Shown in pieces: positions 41,720 through 54,123 of a stretch of 64,000 bases of DNA. Position 1 is the first letter of the stretch, and every line of letters begins with the position of its first letter. The DNA comes from Camarhynchus parvulus. Taxonomy: Eukaryota > Chordata > Aves > Passeriformes > Thraupidae. The position numbers were made by a program, and so were the translations under genes. The notes under the pieces are model-generated. The model ran no database searches, was not told where the DNA came from, and saw only the letters and a list, made by a program, of their open reading frames with translations. The stretch lies in contig NC_044573.1 of the NCBI RefSeq assembly GCF_901933205.1, positions 60,751,993 through 60,815,992 of the forward strand, given 5' to 3'.

Positions 41720-41724
41720 TTTTT
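41720..41724 (+). terminator. Pol III terminator of tRNA-Glu
   Basis: A run of five T begins eight bases after the mature tRNA 3' end. Four or more T on the coding strand is the standard RNA polymerase III stop. Confidence 0.85.
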
Positions 41725-42185
41725 CTATCTTCACCCCTTCATCTCTGTTTTGTTTTAGGATTCTCTCCGTCCCCTCTCCTTCTGCCCTTACAATTCTGGG
41801 ACCATCGACCGGCTGCTGTGCGAGCCCGAGGCGCGGGAGTTGTAAGACGCACCTGACAGCCTGGAGAAATAGGGCACGAATCGTGCAGGAAGTGTCAGCG
41901 CCCTGTGCTGGTGGGCAGGGGAAGGTGTAGCGTTAGCAGGTGCCTGGAAATCTTTCAGTCAGTCACAGCACTGCTTATAGACACCCCATGCCCACCCACA
42001 GGGATTCTAGAAGTCAGCAGAGGCCTGCCTAGAGGGTCACATGCATTTAGAAATAACATAACGCCTTTTTTTTTTTTCTTTTGGCTTCTCTAACAGCTTA
42101 GGGTGCTCCCACACCTTCCCCCCCACAGGTGAATGGTCACTTACTGCTATCATGAAGCCTTGAACCGCAGCAGCAAGGACCCAGT

Positions 42186-42735
42186 AGGGGCTGGAGCATC
42201 TCTCTTATAAGGAAAGGATGAGGAAACTGGGCCTGTTCAGCCTTGACCAAGACAGCTGAGACAGGACCTCATCAGTGCCTACAGGTACCTGAAGTGAGGT
42301 GCCAAGGGGATAGAGCCAGGCTCTCCTTAGGGTGCCTGATGCAAAAGCACCACGGGAAATAATGGCTTTGGCTGCCTTTCCCAGGGCGTGCCAGAGCCTA
42401 GGCTGCCCTCCACTGCATACAGGAGCGTCTCGTGGGAAAGGTCCTCCACTATATTTTTTATGAAAAAGAGGCTTCAAGGAGGTTCAAAGGGAAGAGATCA
42501 CCTTTGCTCTAAGGCAGAAGGAAAACAGTCAAAAGGACTGTTGTCACTCTTTAGATATAAAGAAAATGTGCCACCAAATTATAGTTAAACACAGGTCCAC
42601 AGGTGGCCACCCAAGGAATTATTGCATTCCTATGGCTGGAGATTCTTAAGAGTGGGCTGGACAAGTTATCAGGTTTCTCAAATTGAGCAAGGGGAATGGC
42701 TCAGTGGATCTCCTAAGATCCTGAAAGTCACAATT
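42186..42735 (+). mobile_element. CR1 LINE fragment, diverged
   Basis: It begins with the CR1-like GGGGCTGGAGCATCTCTC, continues GGAAAGGATGAGGAAACTGG and CTACAGGTACCTGAAG, and ends with a CTGGAGATTCTTAAG...GGATCTCCTAAGATC block like the 3' end of older CR1 subfamilies. The central part is too diverged to align by eye, so it may be two fragments. Confidence 0.7.
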
Positions 42736-45700
42736 ATATTATTTCATCCTGCGCTTTCCCCTATAATTAACAGTTTACCTGTTAGTTAGAAATGTGTAGG
42801 GCTCTGAGATTCTTCTCTCCCTCTTTGATCTCAGTGAAATGCCTTACCAAGTTGGTGGAAGAAGTTGCTGCTTTCTATGTCAGAAAATGATGGGCAATTT
42901 TAGAAGCAGCTAAAATTAATTTCCAGTGTTGACTACCTTCCCAGAAAAGGCATATATATGGTTTTACAGAATAGGAACAAAACAAGCATTTCCTTTTGCT
43001 TTAACTCATTTTGTAGTAGGACATTTGCATGCTCTTAGCAGTGTAAGTCCACCTGTAGAGTCACCTGTGAAAAAATAATCACAGGTAAGATTTTAAAAAT
43101 ATGTAAAAAATGCCAGAATAGCTCTTGCACACAAAGAAAGAGTAGTTTCCAATATTTTGTTAAGAATGCTGCGTAATCTCTGAAGAAGCTATCAAATGGC
43201 CTTCCAAATCCCTTTTCAGTCCAATGCCAGACTTGAAACTTGCCCTTGCATAGACAACAAATATTCACCCAGCAAGGAGTAGGCACCAATCCTCTTGGCT
43301 TAGTGTCCTCACACTTCAGGTCCCACTGTGACTAAAGGTGTCCTGGGCTGGGATGTGAAGAGCCCAGATCAATGTTCACCTTGAGCATGTGTTGAACGGT
43401 GTTACAGCAGCTTCTGATTCCTTGTTCTTGGATTTTAATGATGGAGGGAGGGAACTGGGTACTTGTTTTTATCTGGTAGAAGAACCATCCTTCCTAGAGC
43501 TTTTGTTGATATTTTTGGTTTACATAAAAGGTAACTCATGATGCTGGCATGCTGAAGCCCCAGAAAAGGTGGGCTGCTTTACCCAGGACCGGCAGTGCAA
43601 TCAAAAGCACATGACAAAAGTGATCTGGCAAGAGCACAGGTATTTCAAACAAATATAAGATTATTAGTAACACATTTTCAAAGTGTAGCTGAATTTGCTT
43701 CTCACTGTGGTAGATTTTGAGATACTGGCTCACAAATATTTTCACTTTCATTTATGTTCTTCGTCATAAGGGTGACCAAGTGCTTTCCATGTCACAGCAA
43801 AGATGTATGGAAATGAACTGCAGAAGAAATAAGAATGATAAGGAAGACAATACCTTAACTGCAGATCAACTTAAACCAGCAGCTGAGTCAAATTTTCTTT
43901 CTTGCTATCTCCTTTAAGTTATAGCCCTACATTAGTTCCACTTTGTAAGTTTTTTCCAATCTTATATGAAGTATCTTGGCTGTGAGTGACCATAAAATTT
44001 TGCATGAATTTTATAACTAGCAATTCTTTAAAAAATGAAAGAATTCCCACTCTTTTTTTACAGGCGTATTTTCTACTTGTTGTCATATTTCACTTCTGTT
44101 TGAAGGTCGTAGAGTCATGCAGTCGTTAGATTTATTCTGTTCCCAGGACATTCTCTTGGCCACTTATCCCCTTTTTGTCTGTTTTATTGTGGATATAAAG
44201 TGCAACTCCGTGGTATCCTCTGCAAGGCAAGGAGCCTTTGCCGAGCGATATAAATATTGCGGGAACACGCCACGAGGTGGCATCCCTGTCCTGTGTCTGC
44301 CGCCACCCGCCCGCGGTTCCCAGAGCAGCCCCTCCTCTGGAGGTTTGGGACTCAGTTCCCTGAGTTAACCTTGTGCCTGTTTCATTCCAATGAGCTATAG
44401 AGCAATGAAGGATTGTATTTGCTGATAAAGAAAATTTCATGTACAAATGAAGCTTTTATTAAGGCAAATCACTGCGCAGTTTCTGAGTTGAATGCTGTGT
44501 ATGGAAACTTTACAAGATGTCTTTAAATAGTCTTAATATAGCATTAAAAAAAAAAAAAGCCAAACCAACCAAACAAAAAAAAGTCACAAAGAATGATCAG
44601 GAGTGTGACTCGGAGTCTATCACCTCATCCTGCATGTGGCATTACTACAAAGAGCACACATACCATTATCAGAGTGACAAAGAGCCATGCGTCCCTGAAC
44701 ATGTTCACCCCCAGAACCACTCTGTTTTTCACCCCCACAGCAGCACCTCTGCTTTTCACCTGTAGGTTTTGAACTGAAGGTCATGCAGAAAGTTTGTGCC
44801 AAGGTGAAAAAGGCATCCACAATTTCTGCATCCCAGGTCAGGATACTGGGGCATCAGCTGCCCGAGGACACAAGATAAGGTCTGGTTTAATTTCCTTCCC
44901 TTCTGCATGGATTCACAAGGCTGGTGAGCCATGGGATCAGACTGTGCTGCGACAGTAGTGCTGTCACCATGGCAGTCAAAGGACACAAACAAGGCAAAGT
45001 GTTTATTAAACTGGAAGGGTGGAAGGAAAAACAAACCTAAAAGATGCTTTCAGGCACACAATCCTTTTTCCAGGCTTTTTTTTCCCTGTCCTATTATATA
45101 TCCCAACATTCATTCTATATAATATTGATGTCATAAAACATAACTGTAAATTTCTTCCCAAGCTGCAGATTCACTATGAAACACCTTCTGGACAATAAGA
45201 TAAAAAAAAAATATGACAACCTCACTGCACATCCTGCCAGGACTGTTCCTTGAGAACTACAGTTGGAAAATTTACTCTAAATTGTGTTTAAAGAGAAACT
45301 ATTTTACGCAAGCCAAGGCAGTTTATTTAAGGTAATGTTATTGAAAGGCCAATACAGATTTAATTACCACTCCCAGATCTAGATAATACTGTCCAAGGAC
45401 CATTTTCCAGCAAGTCCTTTCACAGGAACAGTTGCCATGTCCTATTAAGAAGTACTCTGATCATGAAATTATGAAAGCTCTGATCCTTTTAAAAGTCTGA
45501 GTTTTTCTCTTGCATGCTGCAAATCTGCTTTCTAGATCCTTTTTATACTGCCTTGTGGCTACAGTCAATCATTACCTTCTGCCTTTCCATGCTTTGTTTC
45601 CCATGCGCTCTTTTGAATAATCACACTTTAGTAAACTATATTGACAACGTTATTATGCTGTGCCTAATTTTTGTCTTGCTAGCAGGAAAACAGAGCTGGG

Positions 45701-46795
45701 AGATTCCAGTTTTCCCCCCAGAAGCAGGAAAATAATAACAGACTATAAATTGGTATTACAACACATGCTCTGGCTGGTGGTGCTGTCTGCTGCATGTAGC
45801 TGGGAATAGCAGCAACCCAGACAAGGACAAGGCAGCTGGGCTGATGGAGGGTGGCCACAGCAGGGTGCCTTTGTGGCTGTCCACCCAAACTGCCCCTGCA
45901 CCCTTTGCAAGGGATTTTTTTACAGAAATTACAACTCTGTATTCCATAACTGGCATAATTTGTATTGTGTAAGCTGCAGTTCTGCACAAGAGATCCAGCA
46001 AAATAAATGAAAAAACAGGAATGATCTTCCTGTCTGCTCAGATAAGAAACTACCTGCCTAATTCTATCAGGATGATGTTTTGCAATTTGTTCATTCTCTA
46101 CCCCAAGCCTAGTAGTAAGTCTCAGTTTCAGATTTGTTGGGACTGTGGCCTTGGTTCAATCAAAATGGAGCTCCTTGCTGTAGCCTGCAAGGGCCTTCAT
46201 CCCTCCTACCACACTGCACTCACCTTAAGTTACCAGGCTGAAGAGTGTGAAGCACATGAGAAGATGAATATGAGCTCCTGAGCTTCTCTCACCATGACTC
46301 CCCTGCCTGCTACAAGGCTCACAGGGAGCCTCTGCGCACATGCCAGACCCAGTTCTGAAGTGATCTCTCTTGGGTTTACCATCATGTTCCCCCTAAGTGT
46401 GTCTTTGGTGAGAAAGGAGTGGCTGGTGGTTCTGCTGTGGATGAAGGCAAAATACAGGTATCTTAAAGATAAACCAGGTATCTTAAAATCTCTTGTAACT
46501 ACTGTTTATTACAGTTTGCTGATCTTCAAAAAAAAAAAGCCAAATGATTAAATGCAATTTAATGAATTCTACTTCTCTTCTGGTCATACATTCAAAGGGG
46601 CTTTCCTTCCAAGTCATCCATTATGCCATCAGAAATTTGCCTCCCTGGGAGCATCTGGGCTCTGTTAACCAAAGGCTTATGGTAAGGGATAGAAACTTGA
46701 GTTAAAATTGCTCCCAAGATGATGATGAGTTAGGAACTAGTCTTTCCCCTGGGGTCTGTGGTCTAATTAGACAAGATCAAGGACAAGTATTAATT

Positions 46796-46842
46796 AACAC
46801 TATTCCCACTTTACAGGTGAGTAGCCAAGAAGTGAATTAACA
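46796..46842 (-). mobile_element. MIR-like SINE remnant
   Basis: ACTATTCCCACTTTACAGGT followed by GAGTAGCCAAGAAGTGAA resembles the reverse MIR stretch (TATCCCCATTTTACAGATG, AGAGAAGTGAA). Short, so weak. Confidence 0.35.
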
Positions 46843-48776
46843 AATACGTTGTATTTCTGATGTATTTAAACGCTGAAAAAGTAGCTTGACACCCAAAACT
46901 TTTAAAAATCAGACAAAAATGCATCCTCTAAAGTTTTGGTCCTGTAGGGGGCTTAAAAGCATAAAGAATTTGGTTTATACAAATAATCACACTGAAGAGG
47001 AATAGTTCCTCTGTTTCCCTCAGAAGTACATCCTTAGTTCCTTCACAGGACAAGTGCTAAGTCATATTGGTGATGAACTGTAACATTGTTTTTGAAAAGC
47101 AACAGGGACTGAAAAAGTCACGCATGTCAACAACAGCTAAAAAAATCTCCAACATGCCTAGTTCTTCTTCACTTTAAAGGTTATATACAGGAGAAAAAGA
47201 ACTTTATTTCCCCTTTTTTTGCCTCCAGTTTGAACCACAGGCACAGAAACACTCCACTGCAAAAGCTGGGCATATGGGCAAGCAGGTCTTACATATTTAT
47301 ATTGAATTATTACTTCTCTTTTGTTTTGTTGGTGGCTACTGCTATTGGGCATCCTTGGGTTTTGACGGTCACATCAAAGGAGCAGCTCTGGCGTGAGAAC
47401 CGGTCAAAGTGAGCCAGATAATTAATGGATTTATTACTGAGGTCGGTTCCCATGATTGTCGGTGGGCAGCAGCCACTGCTGTGTCGTAATCCTCATTCTC
47501 TTGGTAAGGCACACACTGCCTTAAAAAGGTTTAATGATCCAATAGTGATTTACTAATGGGAATCTTTCTTGTCAGTTTAGCAGGCCTTGAAGGAGGACAG
47601 GGTGGCACATGAAGGTCAGTTTTCAGCAGTATCAAGAAATGGTTTTATTTGTTTTGTTTTGAGATTCCTGTTTGGAACATTTTAATTCACTAAATGCAAT
47701 AATAAATTGAAGGGTCAAAGTCATTGTAGCAGGGCAGGTATCAGATTCTTGATAACATGAGGAGGGAAGCAGACAGACATTGGCCACAGTAGATTGTGGC
47801 TGAAGGTCTGAGATAATTATCAGAAAACATTCAATTCACCTTGTATGATGGACAAAATGACAAAGTGTGGTAAGAGGGAGTGAAACAGCCTCATGAAACC
47901 GCAGGCTGGCAGCTGGTCCTCGCCACCAGCCCCTGCTGGGGTGGCTGCCTGGTTTGCAAAGGTTGCATGCCCTTTCTGCTGGGAAAGGAGGGAGGGGGAC
48001 AACCAGTGGGACAGCTGCCCAAAAAGAGTGCAGGAGAAGGAAACGGAGAGGAAGCAGCTTCGCCTGCCCAGAGGGAAGGAGATGCTGTTGGTGCCTAAGG
48101 AGCCAGAGTCCCCACGACTGCTCCCCCTTGCCACCCTGGTGCCTCTTCAGAAAAACAAACCCCAGAAAAGCCAAGAAAAATAAACTTCCTTCTCCTCCAC
48201 CAAAATACATTTAGAAAGCAAAAGAAGGGGGAGGGGGTGGGGAGAAAAACAATGTTATTTTATTTTAGGGCTTGTATAATAAAAGCAAGGGCTGTGCTGG
48301 CAAGGGACATTAAGAGCTATGCGAACAATCCATACACAACAGAGCTTGTCCTGTTAATCAAGTTATGAAAGTGTACCTTAAATGTTTAATTTTTGTTTTA
48401 AACTCATCAAGGGAGAGAGTCCTTTTTCTCAAGAAAATTAAAGTTACTTTTCTCTCTGAGATATGAAAAAAATACAGCATTCTGAGTTAAATCAAAAGTA
48501 AGGGAGGGGGAAGTGTATGTAGGCCTTTACATAACTACAGTTTTGTCTCCTTGGGTTTATATATTGCCTTGTATTAATTTGTTAGATTTCACTTAACACA
48601 TAGTAATATCTGTGTGTATTCTTTACAGGTAAAACAGTTTCCTTTACATCTTCCATTGGGACACTGTTTCCTGGAGTGGGTGCAGAGGTCTTGCAGTTCA
48701 CATAGGCAGTGTTCGAAATTTCCTTGCACCCTCAATTTCAGTGTTGCATCAAGGTATTTTTTCATCCTGAAAACTT

Positions 48777-48813
48777 TCTTTGCAGAAGAGAAAAATCTTT
48801 GCAGAAGAGAAAA
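48777..48813. repeat. Short tandem duplication
   Basis: TCTTTGCAGAAGAGAAAA occurs twice, separated by one A. Confidence 0.9.
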
Positions 48814-51800
48814 TGAACTATGTGGAAAGAAAAATTCAGGCACTAACTCAGAAGACTTTCCTGTAGAATAAGTAATAGCACTGTTAAAACATTGTCTAAA
48901 ACAATTAGCTTTGCTTGAATTCAATATTGGCAGTTGTATATCTGTAGAAAAGGAATCTGCCTCTTCAGACCTTGAAAATAATTCAACCAGACATATTTTA
49001 TTTTATTTCCCATAATCACTTCCTTTTGCTTCTGGTATTTGAGTACCTAGGATACAACACTAATTCATGTGTCCCAGATTTACATTGCCACCATGAATGC
49101 AGAAAAATATGCCTTTAAAACAAATTATATTGATGTCATCTTACAATCACCACCACTGCTGAAGTCAGAGCATTAAGACAACTTCTAAAATTAATGCTGA
49201 TTGGGGTGTTGACTGGTCTTAGTTCTATGGAAGTGATAGATGATAATGCATTATCACCAAATGGTTTTGATACTGTTCTATTGTTTCTTCTGGTGAGGAG
49301 TCTGATTCTTTGAAAAAATTAGATCATATATGAAAATATTATTAAGCTTCAAGTCCTGTATCTCCAAAGATGATGCCAAATGGAGAGAAATTCGGTTGCC
49401 TGGCCTAACATATATCATGCCTCTTAAGCAACTTGGATTTCCCAGGCATCTGCACAGGACTGGAGGAGGTGACACAGGACACAAGGGAGACCTACCCCCT
49501 CCAAAGTGATAGTTGGAGCCAAACTTTGGACCTGGCAAACATTTAGAAAACTGAATGATGACTAAATGATTGTGTTTGCACATTCATAGCACTTTACAAC
49601 TTCCAGTAAAAGCAATTACCAGGATTGAAAAAAAAAAAATCTAAACCAACCACACCTTCTCCCAAAACAGAAAATCCCACAAATTTTATGGAAATTATCT
49701 GTGAATTATCTGTCAAAATGTTATTTCATTTATAAATCAGGTGAGGTTTGGTTTACCCTTGAGTGGAGATCTCAGCATTTCTAGCACCTGCCTGGTGCTC
49801 TTCTGCTTATCATTTCTGGTAATGATGTGTTGCTGCACTCATTTCTTTGAGATTTTTACACACTAGTGTCCAAGTAGTTGCTGTGTAAAATGATGGAGCA
49901 GAGAAACAGTGCACAACAGAAAGTTCAGTGTTGAGTAAAATTAACTCAGGTCCATTCAGTGGCCTCACACAAATAAAGCTGGAACACGAGGCTTGCAAAC
50001 AAAGCTATACCAATTCCTTAATCTTCTCTCAAAGTTGAGCAAAACTACCAGTTCAATCCCTCAGGTCCTCAGTTGTGTGATATCAGGCTATCTGTGCCTA
50101 TAGAAGCACATGAGAAATGAGGCTGGTGACTACAGAGCTGGTAAAATCCACTTCACATATCAGTATTTTCTTATGTTGTATCTTTTAACTAAAAGGTGCT
50201 TGTGACCTTTTCCTGTTGTAAAGAAGAGATTCCTCGTTTACAATAGCCCTAAGAATTTGCCAAAATCCAAGTCTCAGGCTTGTCTCATGGCATCCTGATT
50301 GAAGTACCATCTTTCAAAACAGCTGCAAACATTTTGAAGGTTCACACTGAGGCAGCAGCATAAGCTGGCACCTCCTGGCAGTTGTTCAGGCAGAGGTAGT
50401 CACAGATGATTATTCTGCTTTGAATATATGCATTCAGCCCTCGGCCACAGTAGCCGGTTTTTCTTCTAGGCAATACCTAATGCCGGATTTCCTCCCCTTG
50501 CAATCACAGCAAAGGGAGGACAGGCAGCACTGCCTCTTAGTTGCCTGTCTCCCCTCTAGGGTAATAATCTTCTCTCAGCAGCCTAAGTGCTTTTTATTTG
50601 CATTGCTGAGGGCTAAGGTTTTGAGCCTGCTAATGCTGAGTGACAGAATTGGTTTTCAGTTTTTTCCTTTTAAGAAAAACATTCTAGGAAATTGCATAAC
50701 CTGCTTTGATCCTCCTGATAATTGGAATTTAAAGTTGTAAACCCACCCATTGAAAAGTTAGTCAAAGCCGACGGCTAACTGTTGAACAAGCAGCCTGAAT
50801 TGTGTTCTTGTACTATGTGCCATGATCTACTCTTAAATTATATAAATTACTATTACTATTCTTCATCCAAGTCCATTCCTCATTGAATGTACAATAAAAA
50901 TAGAAAAAGGCTGAAGTAAGGTTGCACGTGCGTAGCCAAGAGTCCTAACTTTTGCATCTTGGTTATGCCAAGGAAACAGCTTTCCCTTGCTCTATTTTAA
51001 AAACTGCATAGATGCCTTCAGCTCTGACTTGTTAGCACAGCTACAGCCAAAGCCACCAGAAGCTGTTACCCTCTCATGTCTTTCCAACAGCACACATGAA
51101 ATACGAGTCTTCGTCGTTAATTTCTCACTAGGAAAATCTTCATCCACTCTCAGAGAGGTAACATTCCCAACAGCCTAGGAATAAGCAAGCATGAAGGATG
51201 AGCTCCTCATGTCCTCTAGGTGATTTGATTCAAACCAAACCAGTGGACAGACAACACAACAAAAAAGAGTGGAGACCAAAAGCCCACACAACAAACAGTA
51301 GAGGATGCATCAGCAACTCATGGATCTGGCCTGTTTTTTGAAAGTGAAAATGGGATAAACACAAACAGGCTGCACAAATCGGTCAGTGGTGTGTACCTAA
51401 TCAGTGTCTTTTCAAACTGCCTTTTTTTAGAACAAGGCAAAATACTGCATTTTGGGAAACAAATGATGTTTTGAGGTGCATCAATTAGATTGAAGTGGTG
51501 GATTAGGTGGAACCAAGTCAGTGGGTGCCTATTTTTAAGGTGATACATGCCTGAGAGACCTCCTACTAGGTTCTTTGAGGGCAAGTTAATAGCTTACTGT
51601 GAAGTAGGGCTGCAACTTGCTCTTTCATGCAAATAAACCCCACTTTTTACCTACCAGCCATTAATGTCCTCTTTTTTCTTGAAAATACACATTTAGAAAG
51701 TGAATGATACCTCATCTGTACACTGCTAAATATGCCAGAAGAGCAGCACAGCATTTCTGCCCTTAACAAAAAAAAGTCATATTCCCCCCAAACAACACTA

Positions 51801-52810
51801 TTTCAAAGAATATCAAGGTTGATTAACAGTGTAGGGGTTACAAGACTCCTTCCCCCTCTTTTGTCCATTTTTTCAGATGAATGACAACCCCTTCTCACTG
51901 CCAGAGACCAGCTAATTGAGGTAGGGATGAATTCCAGGTTTAATATTTGGAAGAAAGGATGATGGGGGAGTGAGCCACTGAGGCTGCTAAGGCTTTTGAT
52001 GACGGGTGAAGTGTCTGGCTGTGGTGTGATCCCCTTTTTCTGTGTGTCAGTCTTGCCAGCTGTTATTTTGGCATTCAGACATATAAGACTTTGTCCTCAT
52101 CCTTATAAACAGAGCTTTCCACACTTTCCACAGAGAGGCTTAGCAGGTCTGATGAAACAATAACAAACCCTTGCCTCAGTGAGAACTGTCAAATTAGAAG
52201 ACCAGAATTTGTAAAAACTACCTCCTCTCATTCCATATATCTATGGATTTATTAATGATGTCATTGGGTTAACACTTTTACCTTCTAAACCCTATGGAAA
52301 GCTGAATCCAGAAACCTCAATGATTTTTGGGGCTCTCCAGGATGAACAGATATGCTTGCATCATTAAGCATACCATCAATGCAGAGCCAGTTTGCAAGCC
52401 TGAAAACCAATGCTGCTTTGCTGTTTTCCCCTGCCTATTCCAGAGCACACTGGAGAAAGTGGGTTTCCTGGCTGAGCAAGGGGAGCAGAACAGTACAGAG
52501 CAGCCACCAGGCTTGTTATCAGGGGCAGAAAACAACTCTGAGTCCACAAGTATTCTTCAAAAGCAAACAAATACTGCAACAAATCATCCATAAAACGCAG
52601 TCAAAAAGGACTTCATTTAATTAGTGATATGTGAAGACTTTTGCATAGAAAAAAGGTTAACAAAGTAATGCATAAAAGACCGACTAGGTACAGTATTTTT
52701 AAAACAAATATTTTAAAGTATATTTTGCATAATGTTTAACATTTTCAATGCTTATTGCTTTCTCCACACAGCAGAGAAATCAAGTGCATAATAATACATG
52801 CTGTGTTTTG

Positions 52811-52831
52811 TTTTTTTTTTTTTTTTTTTTT
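52811..52831. repeat. T21 homopolymer
   Basis: An uninterrupted run of 21 T. On the HEY2 sense strand this is A21, inside the longer of the two possible 3'UTRs. Confidence 0.9.
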
Positions 52832-53624
52832 ACATAAAATCTCTAGTTCTTGACTGGTTGTATTAAAATACTTAGGTTATTTTAAGTCACTGTAATAAAA
52901 AATGAAAGCAAACTATTTTATGCAGCACTAGTTATCTGGGTATTGACAAAATAATTTACTCACATCCCATTAATACATTCATTTTGGTTTGGAATCAAAC
53001 CCACATTACAATGTTGGCATGCTAATAGCCAATTTAAAAGTTGTCCCTACCATAACTTCATTCATACCCAGAGTGATCATTCTCCCAGAAGTTGATAGTG
53101 AAAAGAAGAGGGATCTTGCACTGAATCAGCTAAAAGTGAATGTCCAAATACAGCTAAATAAGTTAAGTGGAACTCTTACAACACTGAATCTCTTGTATTG
53201 GCATGAATCAACTTTATCCAAGTGTGCACACTTTCAATAGGTGGCTACTTCTGGATGCATGAGAAATTCACTGTTTGTGCAGATAGGAGCTAGCACCAAG
53301 TTTAAGCCATAAAAATGGGCGCCTCAGGGCTCACAGGCAGTACTGAAATGTTCATTAATCCCAGCACTGATAAGATAATTGCTTTTGCCAATGCTATGCT
53401 AGACGTCACAATTTGGCAAGTCTGTACAAAGAAAGTGAACTAAGTGAGAACTAGGCCTGTCAAACTAAACATTCTTCCTCGGCAATCTTTTGGCTAAAAA
53501 AACCTCTCTCCTTCAAGAGCACGATCTGCCCTGGAAAAGTATCCTAGTTCTGGAGCTGAACGCAAAATTTCCCCTCTCTCCCATACCATATCCATACCTG
53601 TGCAATGTTATTTGTTTTAGCAGA

Positions 53625-53660
53625 ACACACACACATATATATATTTATTTATTATTTTTT
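53625..53660. repeat. CA/TA/TTTA microsatellite
   Basis: ACACACACACA passes into TATATATAT and then TTTATTTATTATT. It contains the overlapping AATAAA hexamers on the minus strand. Confidence 0.85.
53644..53653 (-). terminator. Candidate polyadenylation signals, overlapping AATAAA
   Basis: On the minus strand two AATAAA hexamers overlap (AATAAATAAA), about 475 bases past the HEY2 stop. They lie beside a TA-rich microsatellite, so a chance origin is possible. Confidence 0.3.
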
Positions 53661-54123
53661 CAATGTCAGGCACTTATGAAACTGGAACTCCTTTTCTAGC
53701 CTGGGGAGACCTGGTAGATGCAATCCCTCACCTCTCTGCCAAACAAGGATGCATAGCTGGAGAACTATTAGTTCTAATGTCTACGTATTCCTACGTATGT
53801 TGCAGGAAACCTCTATACGCCGATATGGTCACACTGTTATGAAAGCCACTGCTGCTCCCTCAGGGTGCCTCCAGCAAGAAGAGAAGAAGAAGAAGGTGTC
53901 TCCCCATGTCCTCTCCGACCCCTGCAGTGAGGATGGATAATCGCCGTTCCTCGGTGGGCTCGCCGGCACCGCTCAGGCCCTTCGGGAGAGGCTGAGCAGG
54001 GAGGACACGGCGAGCGCCGGGGCTGGGGCTGGTGGCTCGCGGCTGTGAGCACATGCACGTGCGCTGACAGGGAGAGGAGGGAGCTGCAGTGGGAAGAGCT
54101 GTGTGTGGCCGGGGTGGGGGGAC

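Larger units (their letters stand above)
41725..52615. other. Intergenic region between tRNA-Glu and HEY2 3' end
   Basis: This stretch of about 11 kb has no recognisable gene. It contains a diverged CR1 at 42.19-42.74 kb, a MIR-like remnant near 46.80 kb, a short CpG/TATA patch at 44.24-44.35 kb, small tandem duplications (46456-46488, 48777-48813) and long AT-rich unique sequence. Long-range enhancers of HEY2 or NCOA7 are plausible but not demonstrable here. Confidence 0.7.
52616..54123 (-). other. HEY2: Probable HEY2 3'UTR (end uncertain)
   Basis: This stretch directly follows the HEY2 stop on the transcribed strand and has no gene of its own. Overlapping AATAAA hexamers on the minus strand at 53644-53653 would give a 3'UTR of about 0.5 kb. 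An ATTAAA at 52616-52621 would give about 1.5 kb, closer to my memory of the mammalian length. The stretch also holds a CA/TA microsatellite (53625-53660) and a run of 21 T (52811-52831), which reads as A21 in the transcript. Which end is used cannot be told from sequence. Confidence 0.4.

Noticed and set aside
40793..41930. Open frames of 262-269 codons on both strands
   Set aside because: CpG-island composition again; the plus-strand one runs straight through the tRNA-Glu gene, so it is not a real CDS.
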